DNA of 64,000 nucleotides from Roseicyclus marinus (GTDB taxonomy: Bacteria > Pseudomonadota > Alphaproteobacteria > Rhodobacterales > Rhodobacteraceae), in contig NZ_AP027266.1 of NCBI RefSeq assembly GCF_036322625.1, positions 2,111,001 through 2,175,000 of the forward strand. Direction: 5' to 3'. Shown here one piece after another: positions 43,089 through 51,401 of the stretch; within the stretch, counting starts at the first letter, position 1, and each line of letters opens with the position of its first letter. The position numbers and the translations under genes were made by a program. The notes below the pieces were generated by a model. That model saw only the letters and a list, made by a program, of their open reading frames with translations. It made no database searches and was not told the origin of the DNA.

Positions 43089-43375
43089 CAGCTGCCCCCT
43101 TCGCGGTCGGGGACGGGCGGCGCGGCGGTCGGGTCGGGGCGGTCGGTGCGCATCAGCGCCTGCGACAGGATACCGGCCAGAACGATCAGACCCAGCCAGA
43201 CGCTGAAATAATAGATGAGCCAGCCCGACAGAAGGCCGCTGCCTGCCGGATCCTCGCCGCGGATGAAGCTGGGACCGAAGAAGAGCACGAGGCCCAGAAC
43301 CGGCAAGAGCCGCGCGGCATCTTGCAGGCGCGCCTGCCGGTAGGTCCGACGTTCGAGGAAGAGCCGCCGCGGCAC
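43088..43375 (-). CDS. Small two-helix membrane protein between receiver and kinase
   Basis: A 95-residue protein. GTG at 43375 is preferred: 10 bases after the receiver stop and with AGGGCGACCCTC before it. Two hydrophobic helices, LLPVLGLVLFFGPSFI and LIYYFSVWLGLIVLAGILSQAL, join via a short charged loop. It resembles the small DUF4212/symporter accessory proteins that accompany SSS permeases. Overlaps the kinase start (TGATG type), so expression is coupled. It may assist insertion or function of the symporter domain. Confidence 0.6.
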   Translation of the reverse strand: MPRRLFLERRTYRQARLQDAARLLPVLGLVLFFGPSFIRGEDPAGSGLLSGWLIYYFSVWLGLIVLAGILSQALMRTDRPDPTAAPPVPDREGGS

Positions 43376-43385
43376 GAGGGTCGCC

Positions 43386-43781
43386 CTAGCCCGCGCCGCG
43401 CGCCCGGTCGAGCGCACCCGCAGCCAGCTGCTCGATGGTGGCCACGAGATCGGCGTTCGAAAAGGGTTTGGTCAGGTAGGCCGAGGCCCCCAGTTCCAGC
43501 GCGGTGTCGCGGTCGCGCGCCTGGCCCCGGGCGGTCAGCATCAAGACCGGAAGATGCTCGGTCCGGGGATCGGCGCGCAGGTCGCGCAGGATGTCGAGAC
43601 CCGAGCGCCCCGGCAGCATCACGTCCAGCACCACGATATCGGGAATGATCCGGCGCACCGCGTCAAAGGCGGTTGCGCCATTGCCATGGCCCTGCACGTC
43701 CCATCCCGCACGGGACAGGATGAAGGTGATGGCCTCGAGGATGTTTCCCTCATCCTCGATCAACAGGATCCGTCCGCCCAC
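43386..43781 (-). CDS. Stand-alone response-regulator receiver protein
   Basis: A 131-residue receiver domain with no output domain. IEDEGN holds the acidic pair, IVVLDVMLPG has the phospho-acceptor Asp53, and LTARGQ and TKPFSN supply the conserved Thr/Ser and Lys. As the gene leads straight into the kinase, it is the likely phospho-partner, but it cannot act on DNA itself. CrbR-type partners of CrbS normally have a LuxR-type output. Either a phosphorelay partner is elsewhere or the signal acts by protein contact. Confidence 0.9.
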   Translation of the reverse strand: MGGRILLIEDEGNILEAITFILSRAGWDVQGHGNGATAFDAVRRIIPDIVVLDVMLPGRSGLDILRDLRADPRTEHLPVLMLTARGQARDRDTALELGASAYLTKPFSNADLVATIEQLAAGALDRARGAG

Positions 43782-43937
43782 GGCTGTCCTCCCTCCGCCT
43801 TGGGTTGAGGGAGTGTGCAGCGCGGCGGGGAATTAGGCAATGGGCATGACGGCGGGCATGACGGCGCGGCGCGATGGCGTGTCGGACCGGGCCTGTTCCG
43901 CCCCCAGCCGCCCCCAGCCACGGTGCGGGGCCGGGCG

Positions 43938-45254
43938 TCAGCGGCGCGCGGGGCAGTCGCGCCTTGGGCAGAGGTGGCAGCCTGGACCAGCGGCGATGGC
44001 GTCCCCCGCAGTTCCGGGCGGGGCAGGCGCGACCAGCATCACCGCCTGCATCACCGGCACCGCGCCGAACCCCGCAGGGGCCACGGGTTGGCTGACGGCC
44101 CAGGCCCGGAAGCGCGCGCCTTGCGGCATCTCGATCAGCGCCGCTTCGGGCTGGCCGGGGCGCGACAGGGCGCGATAGAGCGGCCAGAGCGGGCAGCCCG
44201 CCCCGAAGCGCGGGATGGAAAAGGCCGTCAGGCGACGGCGGAAGATGAGCGCACCCGCCGCATCGCAGACCGCAAGACCGAAGGGCGGCGCGCCCTCGCC
44301 CGTCATGGTCTGCCGGGGCAGCGTGGCCAGACGGCGCAGGACCAGCGCGACATCCCCCTGCCCCAGGTGCAAGAGCGCGGCCGGGTCATGGCCGGACGCC
44401 TCGGCGGCGGGTTGGATCACGGCGAGCGGCAGGCGCGCGGCATCGGCCGCATAGGCCCGCAGCCAGCGTTCGGCCAAGGCCCGCGTGGCGGGATCATCCA
44501 TCCCCGCCGCCCGACCGAGCACGGCGGGGATCGCCGCCGCGCCCATCGTCTCGATCCGGGGGAAATGATGATCGGCGGCTTCGAACATCGCCTCCACCGT
44601 CTCGATGGGGGTGGAGGCCGCGCGCGGGCCGGTTTCCTCCTCCGCCTCGAAATGGCCCAGAAGGGCCGTGGCCCTGAGCGACAGGCGCTCGGCCTCTTCG
44701 TGGAGGTTGCGGTGAAAGCGGGTGCGCCATGCCGGGTCGATGTCGGGTTCGCGCACGAGGATGTCGGCGGTCGAGCGGATGGCCGCGACTGTCGAGAGAA
44801 CCTCGTGCATCGCATCGGCCAGCACCGGATCATGGCCGAGCCGGTCGCGCAACCCTTCGACCAGGGCCTCGAGGCCGGCGTTGCGGCGCTGTTGGGCGGC
44901 AATCAGGCCGGCCCAGCCGGGAAAGCGGCCTGCCAGTTCATCGATCCGGTCGGTTTCGGGGGCGGGGCCGAAGCTGGTGGGCAGCGCCGCCGCCGAGGAC
45001 TGCAGGGCATCTTGCAGGCTCGCATCCGCCCCTTCGGAGAGATGCGCAGGCTCCACCGCCAAGGCGCGGGCGATGGAAACCAGAAGCTTGCCCCCGATCC
45101 GGCGCCGATTGTGTTCGATCAGGTTGAGATAGGAGGGCGAGATCGCGACCTGCCGGGCGAGATCGGCCTGTTTCAGTCCCATGACCAGACGCCGCTCGCG
45201 GATGCGGGAGCCGGTCAATTGCGCGCGGCGCGGTGTGGGGCTGGCCTGAACCAT
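43938..45254 (-). CDS. XRE/DUF2083 transcriptional regulator (ScfR/RamB/PrpR-like)
   Basis: A 438-residue regulator. An N-terminal HTH_XRE domain lies at about residues 14-70 (RIRERRLVMGLKQADLARQV as two parts RIRERRLVMGLK and QADLARQVAISPSYLNLIEH). A long middle follows, and the C-terminal DUF2083 part ends with PGCHLCPRRDCPARR, a conserved Cys cluster that may bind metal or FeS. RamB and PrpR-like members control glyoxylate, acetate or propionate genes. The gene lies next to an acetate-type symporter kinase, in line with a short-chain fatty acid theme. Start 45254 has CCCCATGGTT context but no strong ribosome-binding site. Confidence 0.85.
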   Translation of the reverse strand: MVQASPTPRRAQLTGSRIRERRLVMGLKQADLARQVAISPSYLNLIEHNRRRIGGKLLVSIARALAVEPAHLSEGADASLQDALQSSAAALPTSFGPAPETDRIDELAGRFPGWAGLIAAQQRRNAGLEALVEGLRDRLGHDPVLADAMHEVLSTVAAIRSTADILVREPDIDPAWRTRFHRNLHEEAERLSLRATALLGHFEAEEETGPRAASTPIETVEAMFEAADHHFPRIETMGAAAIPAVLGRAAGMDDPATRALAERWLRAYAADAARLPLAVIQPAAEASGHDPAALLHLGQGDVALVLRRLATLPRQTMTGEGAPPFGLAVCDAAGALIFRRRLTAFSIPRFGAGCPLWPLYRALSRPGQPEAALIEMPQGARFRAWAVSQPVAPAGFGAVPVMQAVMLVAPAPPGTAGDAIAAGPGCHLCPRRDCPARR

Positions 45255-45447
45255 GGGGCGACCTGTGCGGGCGGGGGCCCGTTTGACAGGAAAATCCATG
45301 TTAGAACGGGGTTTGTCCAGAGATTTACAAGCGCCCCGCCCGCGCGCGCCCGCAAAATGCGGGGCAATTGACGGGTCGGGTTGGCGGGGGCGGGGTGCGG
45401 CTGGCATCTTGTGGGCGGTGGGGGCCGTTCCGGAACGGAGGCCCGAG

Positions 45448-45756
45448 ATGGTGAATGTCAGTCTTGCCCCGGTGGCGCAGAGCCTTGGGGCGCAGACGCC
45501 CGCGACACAGGAGGCGGCGCGGCCGGCCGATGGCGGGGGCGCGCCGGCGGGGGGCTTGCCCGACCTGGGGGCGCAGGCGGTCACGGCCGCGACCAAGGGC
45601 AAGGCGGCGCGCCATGATCCGGCCCCCCTGCCGCCCGCAAGGCCCCTGCCCGCGCCGATCAAGGGATTGGGGGTCTTGCCGCTCGACACGCGGCAGGTGG
45701 GCGATCAGGACCGGCCCGATGGCGGCCTGCGGCCCGCGCTGGACCTGCGGCGGTGA
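45448..45756 (+). CDS. Ala/Pro/Gly-rich small protein, unknown function
   Basis: A 102-residue low-complexity protein (MVNVSLAPVAQSLGAQ, then ARPADGGGAPAGGLPD and PLPPARPLPAPIKG). GGAGGCCCGAG lies just before the ATG, a good ribosome-binding site. It is divergent from the regulator and followed by a perfect terminator. No family, signal or membrane segment is seen. Composition is disordered; it may be a real small protein or a coincidence of high GC, but the Shine-Dalgarno site and the terminator favour a gene. Confidence 0.5.
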   Translation: MVNVSLAPVAQSLGAQTPATQEAARPADGGGAPAGGLPDLGAQAVTAATKGKAARHDPAPLPPARPLPAPIKGLGVLPLDTRQVGDQDRPDGGLRPALDLRR

Positions 45757-45762
45757 AACGCG

Positions 45763-45790
45763 CACGGCCCCGGAGGGGTCCGGGGCCGTG
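45763..45790. terminator. Bidirectional terminator between the small gene and the ABC substrate-binding protein
   Basis: CACGGCCCCGGA and TCCGGGGCCGTG form a perfect 12-bp stem with a four-base loop between the converging genes ending at 45756 and 45817. No U-run is visible on either strand. Confidence 0.75.
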
Positions 45791-45816
45791 GCAAGGGCTT
45801 GTGGATCGGGGCGGGC

Positions 45817-46800
45817 TCAGTTGCCCAAGGCCGCCTCGGTCACGGCATGGGTCCATGCGCCCATGGGCTCGGTGGTGATGACGGCATCGCCGCCTTCGAG
45901 AAGGGTGCGCACGGTGCGCTCGTAGCTTTCGACATCGAGCGTGCCGTTGCCGCCTTCGACGAGCAGCGCGACTTCGCCCATCATGCGGAGCTGGTGCTGT
46001 TCGGTCTGGGCGCCGGTTTCATCGTAGTCGAGCACGATCATCGCGGCTTCGGTCGGGTTGGCGGCGGCCCATTCCCAGCCGCGCATGGAGGCGCGGACGA
46101 AGCGGACCATCTTGTCGAAGAAGGCGGGATCATCGAGATTTTCCTCGAGCACCCAGATCCCGTCTTCGAGCGTGTCGACGCCGTAATCGGAATAGCGGAA
46201 GGTCACCAGTTCCTCGGGCGAGACGCCGGCATCGATGATCTGCCAGTATTCGTTGTAGGTCATGGTCGAGATGCAATCGGCCTGACGCTGGAGAAGCGGA
46301 TCGACGTTGAAGCCTGCCTGCAGGAGCGTGACGCCGTTTTCCGACCCGTCGACCGGGATGCCCAGCTGGTTCATCCAGCCCATGAACGGATATTCGTTGC
46401 CGAAGAACCAATGCGCGACCGTATGGCCCGCCAGATCGGCAGGTTCGGCGATGCCCGCATCGGCCCAGCACGACAGCATCAGGCCCGAGCGCACGAAGGG
46501 CTGGGCGATGTTCACGACGGGCAGGCCGCGTTCACGGGCGGCAAGGGCCGAGGGCATCCAGTTGAGCATGGCATCCGCGCCGCCACCGGCCAGAACCTGC
46601 GGGGGGGCGATGTCGGGGCCGCCGGGCAGGATGGTGACATCGAGGTTTTCTTCCTCGTAATAGCCGTTCTCGAGCGCGACGTAATAGCCCGCGAACTGGG
46701 ATTGGGTGACCCATTGCAGTTGCAGGCGCACCTCGTCCTGCGCCTGTGCCGTGGTGGCGGCGAGGCCAAGGGCGATGGCCGGGATCAATGTCTTTTTCAT
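45817..46800 (-). CDS. ABC transporter substrate-binding protein (NMT1/THI5 type, pyd locus)
   Basis: A 327-residue periplasmic solute-binding protein. The signal peptide MKKTLIPAIALGLAATTAQAQ should be cut before Asp22; AGGAGAACCAAG lies before the ATG. VRLQLQWVTQSQFAGYYVALENG is the NMT1-type start (given as LQLQWVTQSQFAGYY), as in pyrimidine and hydroxymethylpyrimidine binders. Because it belongs to the pyd gene run, the most likely ligands are uracil, thymine or their reduced forms; this is inference. Its gene is last of the minus-strand run (permeases, ATPase, hydrolases upstream). Confidence 0.88.
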   Translation of the reverse strand: MKKTLIPAIALGLAATTAQAQDEVRLQLQWVTQSQFAGYYVALENGYYEEENLDVTILPGGPDIAPPQVLAGGGADAMLNWMPSALAARERGLPVVNIAQPFVRSGLMLSCWADAGIAEPADLAGHTVAHWFFGNEYPFMGWMNQLGIPVDGSENGVTLLQAGFNVDPLLQRQADCISTMTYNEYWQIIDAGVSPEELVTFRYSDYGVDTLEDGIWVLEENLDDPAFFDKMVRFVRASMRGWEWAAANPTEAAMIVLDYDETGAQTEQHQLRMMGEVALLVEGGNGTLDVESYERTVRTLLEGGDAVITTEPMGAWTHAVTEAALGN

Positions 46801-46820
46801 CTTGGTTCTCCTGTTGGTCG

Positions 46821-46843
46821 TGGTCTTGGTCTTGGTCTTGGTC
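46821..46843 (-). repeat. Hexamer tandem repeat just upstream of the binding-protein gene
   Basis: TGGTCT occurs three times and a fourth partial time in a row, on the minus strand AGACCA repeats, ending about 10 bases before the AGGAG site. Slippage here would change the leader length but not the reading frame of the protein. Confidence 0.6.
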
Positions 46844-46853
46844 GTTCGTGCCG

Positions 46854-47771
46854 TCACCCGCGCCGTTGCGAGGGATGCCAGAAGGTCAGCCGTTTCTCGA
46901 TCAGGGCCACGAGGCCGTAAAAGCCCGAGCCCGCAAGCGCCGCCACCGCGATTTCCGCCCAGACCATATCCATGGCAAGGCGTCCCATCTCGATCTTGAT
47001 GCGAAAGCCCATGCCGACGGTGGGAGAGCCGAAAAATTCGGCAACGATGGCCCCGATGAGCGCAAGGGTCGTGCAGATCTTCAACCCGTTGAAGATGAAG
47101 GGCATGGCGGTGGGCAGGCGCAGTTTGACGAGCGTCTGGCCGTAGCTGGCGGCATAGGTGCGCATCAGGTCGCGCTGCATCTGGTCGCTGGCTTTCAGCC
47201 CCTGCACGCAATTCACGAGCATGGGGAAAAAGACCATGGCGACCACGACCGCGGATTTGGATTGCCAGCCAAAGCCGAACCACATGACGAAGATGGGGGC
47301 GGTGCCGACGATGGGGAGCGCCGCGATGAAATTGCCGACGGGCAAAAGCCCCTTTTGCAAGAAGGGGGAGCGGTCGACGGCCAAGGCCGCGAGAAAGGCC
47401 GCGCCGCAGCCCATGATGTAGCCCGCAAGCGCGCCCTTGAGGATGGTCTGCTGGAAATCGGCCCAAAGGGTTGCTGTTTCCGTTACCATGCGCGCCCAGA
47501 TCGCGGAGGGCGCAGGCAGGATGACGAAGGAGATGTCGTAGAGCTGCACCGCCATTTCCCAGAGCGCCAGAAGCGTCACCCCGAAGATGAGGGGGACGAG
47601 GAACCGGCTGCCCCTGCCCCGCGCGCGGTCGGCGAGGGTGGCGTTGAGCGCCCATGCGCCGAACCAGACGGCAAGGATGAGGGCCAGCCGCGTATCGGTG
47701 AGCGCTGCAAGGGCAATGAGGGCGGCGCCAAGGGCGGGCAGGCCCCACGGGGGGATGGCGGTCGCTTTCAT
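46854..47771 (-). CDS. ABC transporter permease (pyd locus)
   Basis: A 305-residue inner-membrane permease with about six helices. The EAA-type loop is seen near MRTYAASYGQTLVKLRLPTAMPF (in parts: MRTYAASYGQTL and RLPTAMPFIFNG), which contacts the ATPase. Related to SsuC/TauC/NMT1-associated permeases. An overlap of four bases joins it to the second permease upstream. Likely works as a heterodimer with that protein. Confidence 0.92.
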   Translation of the reverse strand: MKATAIPPWGLPALGAALIALAALTDTRLALILAVWFGAWALNATLADRARGRGSRFLVPLIFGVTLLALWEMAVQLYDISFVILPAPSAIWARMVTETATLWADFQQTILKGALAGYIMGCGAAFLAALAVDRSPFLQKGLLPVGNFIAALPIVGTAPIFVMWFGFGWQSKSAVVVAMVFFPMLVNCVQGLKASDQMQRDLMRTYAASYGQTLVKLRLPTAMPFIFNGLKICTTLALIGAIVAEFFGSPTVGMGFRIKIEMGRLAMDMVWAEIAVAALAGSGFYGLVALIEKRLTFWHPSQRRG

Positions 47772-48757
47772 GGCCGCGCCCCCATGCGTCTGAGGACGAG
47801 CTTTTCCAGCGCGCCGAGCAAGATCACGAGCGCCGCCGCACAGATCGCCGCCATGAAGAGCGCCGACCAGATCTGGATCGTCTGGCCGTAATAGCTGCCC
47901 GTCAAAAGCCGCGCGCCAAGGCCGAAGCGCGCGCCGGTGGGCAATTCGGCGACGATCGTGCCGACAAGTGCCGCCGCGATCGAGACCTTGAGCGAGGTGA
48001 AGAGGAAGGGCACCGAGGCCGGCAGGCGCAGTTTCCAGAAGGTCTGTCCCCGGCTGGCCGACCATGTGCGCATCAGGTCGAGGTCCATCGCATTGGGGCT
48101 GCGCAGGCCCGCCACCATGCCGACAACGACGGGAAAGAAGCTGAGATAGGAGGAGATCAGCGCCTTGGGCACCAGAAGCTTGGTATCCTCGGAGATCCAG
48201 CCTTGATCGACCGCGTTGTTGAGCGCGGGCAGGTTCGAGACCACGACGACGATGATGGGCGCGATGGCAAGGATCGGGATGGTCTGGCTGGCGATGGCCC
48301 AGGGCATGACGCTCATGTCCATGGCGCGCGAATGCACAATGCCCACGGCCAGGAGGATGCCGAGGAAACTGCCGATGCCAAAGCCCAGGATCGTGGGCCA
48401 GAGCGTGTGATAGGCGTGAAAGATCAGGTTGCGGGGATTGCCCTGCATCTCGCCCCGGCGTTCCCGCATGATCGGTTCGCCCGCCGTGGTGGACCAGAGT
48501 TCATTGAACACCTGGTGCGGCGTGGGCAGGACGGGGCGTTCCTGGTTCATGGTGGCGGCGACGATCTCCATCGTCGTCATCTCGAGGTTCTGGCGCGCAA
48601 TCTGGTCGAGCGTCCAGGCGCGGTTCATCATCACGCTGGCCGCATACCAGATCGCCACGATGGCCAGAACGATGGTCAGGACAGGCAGGACGGCCGAGGC
48701 CAGCGCCGAAAGCGCGCCGGGGGCGCGCGGGCGGGCGGTATCGGCCAGGGCGCTCAT
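47768..48757 (-). CDS. ABC transporter permease (pyd locus), second
   Basis: A 329-residue permease with a longer N-terminal periplasmic loop (residues 45-110: NRAWTLDQIARQNLEMTT, then ERPVLPTPHQVFNELW) before the typical helices. The EAA-loop is MRTWSASRGQTFWKLRLPAS. Heterodimer partner of the neighbour. Overlaps the SMR-type gene upstream by four bases. The long loop is a feature of SsuC-like permeases of pyrimidine-type clusters. Confidence 0.9.
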   Translation of the reverse strand: MSALADTARPRAPGALSALASAVLPVLTIVLAIVAIWYAASVMMNRAWTLDQIARQNLEMTTMEIVAATMNQERPVLPTPHQVFNELWSTTAGEPIMRERRGEMQGNPRNLIFHAYHTLWPTILGFGIGSFLGILLAVGIVHSRAMDMSVMPWAIASQTIPILAIAPIIVVVVSNLPALNNAVDQGWISEDTKLLVPKALISSYLSFFPVVVGMVAGLRSPNAMDLDLMRTWSASRGQTFWKLRLPASVPFLFTSLKVSIAAALVGTIVAELPTGARFGLGARLLTGSYYGQTIQIWSALFMAAICAAALVILLGALEKLVLRRMGARP

Positions 48758-49089
48758 CCCTGCCCCCGGTGCGGCCAGACGATCAGCGCGACCGCCACGA
48801 TGCCAAGCGCCAGCCCCGCGGCCTGTTGCAACGTCGGACGTTCGCCAAAGACGGTCAGGCCAACGGCGCTGGCCAGCACCAGTTGCAGGACGGCCGAGAC
48901 GGAAATGGCGACCGCCATCCCGCTTTCGCGCATGAGCCGCACCATCATCAGATTGCCCAGCGTGTAGAGGCAAAGCGCGATGAGCAGCACCCAGAATTTC
49001 GAATTGTCGACATAGTGGCGGAGCGTGGCGCTGGCCGCCAGAAAGACCAGCATCGCCCCGCCAAGCCAAAGGGTCAGTCCCGCGCTCAT
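48754..49089 (-). CDS. SMR/EamA-type small membrane transporter
   Basis: A 111-residue protein with four predicted helices, starting MSAGLTLWLGGAMLVFLAAS and containing IALCLYTLGNLMMVRLMRES. Size and layout match small multidrug-resistance-type (EmrE-like) proteins; MRESGMAVAISVSAVLQLVLAS is the third helix region (as ESGMAVAISVSAVLQL). The membrane Glu14 of EmrE is not evident, so proton-antiport activity is doubtful. Sits inside the pyd operon between the ATPase and permease genes with overlaps, so it may export a by-product or have an accessory role. Confidence 0.78.
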   Translation of the reverse strand: MSAGLTLWLGGAMLVFLAASATLRHYVDNSKFWVLLIALCLYTLGNLMMVRLMRESGMAVAISVSAVLQLVLASAVGLTVFGERPTLQQAAGLALGIVAVALIVWPHRGQG

Positions 49090-49098
49090 GCTATCCCC

Positions 49099-49920
49099 TC
49101 AATCGTCATAGGCGTGACCTGCGCGCAGCCCTTCGCGGACGCGATGGGCGATGGCGAGGAATTCGGGCGTGTCGCGGATATCGAGCGGGCGCTCGCGCGG
49201 CAGATCGCTTTCGATCACATCGGTGATGCGCCCCGGACGCGGCGACATGACGACGATCTTGGTGGACAGGTAGACCGCCTCGGGGATCGAATGGGTGACG
49301 AAGCCGATGGTTTTCTCGGTCCGCGCCCAGAGCTTGAGAAGCTGTTCGTTCAGGTGGTCGCGCACGATCTCGTCGAGCGCGCCGAAGGGTTCGTCCATCA
49401 GCAGGATATCGGCGTCGAAGGCGAGCGCGCGGGCGATGGAGGCGCGCTGCTGCATGCCCCCCGAAAGCTGCCAGGGAAATTTCTTGCCGAACCCTGCAAG
49501 ATCAACAAGTTGCAGCACGTTGTTCACGCGCTTTTCCTGTTCGGCCCGATCAAAGCCCATGATCTCGAGCGGCAGGGCGATGTTCTTTTCGATCGTGCGC
49601 CACGGGTAAAGGCCCGCCGCCTGAAAGACATAGCCATAGGCGCGGTTCAGGCGCGCCTCTTCGGGGGACATGCCGTTGACGGTGATCGTGCCGCCCGTGG
49701 GATGTTCGAGCGCCGCGATGACCCGCAAAAACGTGGTCTTGCCGCAGCCCGAGGGGCCGATGAAGCTGACGAAATCGCCCTTGTCGATGGTGAGGGAGAC
49801 ATCGCGGAGCGCCTGCACCGGGCCATCGGCGGTCTGGAACACCAGATCGAGGTTTTCTGCCGCGATCACGGGGCTTTGCGGGGCGGTATTCATCTTGGTT
49901 GCGCGCGCGGCTTGGGCCAT
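49099..49920 (-). CDS. ABC transporter ATP-binding protein (pyd locus)
   Basis: A 273-residue ATPase. Walker A is GPSGCGKTTF, the ABC signature is WQLSGGMQQRASIARAL, Walker B is ILLMDEPFGALDEI, the H-loop is GFVTHSIPEAVYLS. The C-terminal RPGRITDVIE is usual in nitrate/taurine/NMT1-type importers. The start at 49920 overlaps the hydantoinase stop; a Met ten codons downstream (MNTAPQSPV) is an alternative. With the two permeases and binding protein it makes a complete importer. Confidence 0.93.
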   Translation of the reverse strand: MAQAARATKMNTAPQSPVIAAENLDLVFQTADGPVQALRDVSLTIDKGDFVSFIGPSGCGKTTFLRVIAALEHPTGGTITVNGMSPEEARLNRAYGYVFQAAGLYPWRTIEKNIALPLEIMGFDRAEQEKRVNNVLQLVDLAGFGKKFPWQLSGGMQQRASIARALAFDADILLMDEPFGALDEIVRDHLNEQLLKLWARTEKTIGFVTHSIPEAVYLSTKIVVMSPRPGRITDVIESDLPRERPLDIRDTPEFLAIAHRVREGLRAGHAYDD

Positions 49921-51377
49921 CACACCCCCGTTGCGGGAATGCCCGTCCGTTCCACGGGCCGGGGCGCGGTGAGATCTTTCCACGTCGAGAGCGCGCGGTT
50001 GACCGTGCCGTTGCCGGGGCGCTTGACAAATTGGCCATGCCCTTCTTGGGTGCGGATTTCGCCGTCATGGACGGCCACATGGCCACGGGTGAGCGTGAAG
50101 CGCGGCAGGCCCTTGACCTTGTGCCCTTCGAAGACGTTGTAATCGATGGCCGATTGCTGGCTGCCCGCCGTGATCGTCTTTTCCTTGGTCGGGTCCCAGA
50201 CGACGATATCGGCATCGGCACCGACCAGGATCGCGCCCTTTTTCGGGTAGCAATTCAGGATCTTGGCGATATTCGTTGAGGTGATCGCCACGAATTCGTT
50301 GGGCGTGATCCGGCCCGTCGCCACCCCATGCGTCCAGAGCATCGGCATCCGGTCCTCGAGCCCGCCGGTGCCATTGGGGATCTTGGAGAAATCGCCGATC
50401 CCGTAGCGTTTCTGCTCGGTGGTGAAGGCGCAATGGTCCGTCGCCACGACCGAGAGCGAGCCCGACATGAGGCCCGCCCAGAGGCTGTCCTGATGCTTCT
50501 TGTTGCGGAAGGGCGGCGACATCACGCGGCGCGCGGCATGGTCCCAATCGGGGTGGAAATATTCGCTTTCATCAAGTGTCAGGTGCTGGATCAGCGGCTC
50601 GCCCCAGACACGTTTGCCCAGGGACCGCGCGCGCCGGATCGCCTCATGCGCATCCTCGGAGGAAACGTGAACGACGTAGAGCGGCACGCCCGCCATGTCG
50701 GCGATCATGATGGCGCGGTTCGTCGCCTCCCCCTCGACTTGCGCGGGGCGGGAATAGGCATGCGCCTCGGGGCCGGTATTGCCCTCGGCCAGAAGCTTGG
50801 CGGTCAGTTCGGCCACCACATCGCCGTTTTCGGCATGGACCATGGCGATCCCGCCCAGTTCCGCCAAGCGGTTGAAGGAGGCGAACAGCTCATCGTCATT
50901 GACCATGAGCGCGCCCTTGTAGGCCATGAAATGCTTGAAGGTGTTGATCCCGCGATCCTCGATCACGGTCTTCATCTCGTCGAACACCTGCTCGCCCCAC
51001 CAGGTCACGGCCATGTGGTAGGAATAGTCGCAATTGGCGCGGCCCGCCTTGTTGTCCCACATCTGGAGCGCGTCGAGCAGGCCCTGACCGGGCGAGGGCA
51101 GCGCGAAATCCACGACCATCGTGGTCCCGCCCGACAGGGCCGCGCGGGTGCCGGATTCAAAGTCATCGGCGGAATAGGTGCCCATGAAAGGCATTTCGAG
51201 ATGGGTATGGGGGTCGATGCCGCCCGGCATGACATAGGCGCCCGTGGCATCGAGCACCGTGTCGCCCGAAAGGTTCGGACCGATCTCGGTGATGCGGCCG
51301 CCCTCGATGCGGACATCGGCCGCGTAGCTCAGATCGCCGGTGACGATCGTGCCGCCCTTGATAACCGTGCTGCTCAT
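49920..51377 (-). CDS. hydA: Dihydropyrimidinase
   Basis: A 485-residue amidohydrolase that opens dihydrouracil or dihydrothymine to N-carbamoyl-beta-amino acids. The metal site starts DPHTHLE near residue 56; the carboxylated Lys lies in INTFKHFMAYKGAL near 150; AENGDVVAE, VVHVSSEDAH and VVATDHCAFTTEQK carry the other metal-binding His and Asp. It is PydB of the reductive pathway. Sits between the ABC importer and a small lipoprotein gene. Start GTTTTCC-ATG context is ordinary. Confidence 0.95.
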   Translation of the reverse strand: MSSTVIKGGTIVTGDLSYAADVRIEGGRITEIGPNLSGDTVLDATGAYVMPGGIDPHTHLEMPFMGTYSADDFESGTRAALSGGTTMVVDFALPSPGQGLLDALQMWDNKAGRANCDYSYHMAVTWWGEQVFDEMKTVIEDRGINTFKHFMAYKGALMVNDDELFASFNRLAELGGIAMVHAENGDVVAELTAKLLAEGNTGPEAHAYSRPAQVEGEATNRAIMIADMAGVPLYVVHVSSEDAHEAIRRARSLGKRVWGEPLIQHLTLDESEYFHPDWDHAARRVMSPPFRNKKHQDSLWAGLMSGSLSVVATDHCAFTTEQKRYGIGDFSKIPNGTGGLEDRMPMLWTHGVATGRITPNEFVAITSTNIAKILNCYPKKGAILVGADADIVVWDPTKEKTITAGSQQSAIDYNVFEGHKVKGLPRFTLTRGHVAVHDGEIRTQEGHGQFVKRPGNGTVNRALSTWKDLTAPRPVERTGIPATGV

Positions 51378-51401
51378 CGTTTTCCCCCGTTTGGCGTGGT
51401 G

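Noticed and set aside
40392-43211. A 939-residue plus-strand frame opposite the symporter kinase
   Set aside because: Low-complexity composition (Gly, Arg, Gln, His) with no membrane helix. The minus strand codes a complete kinase.
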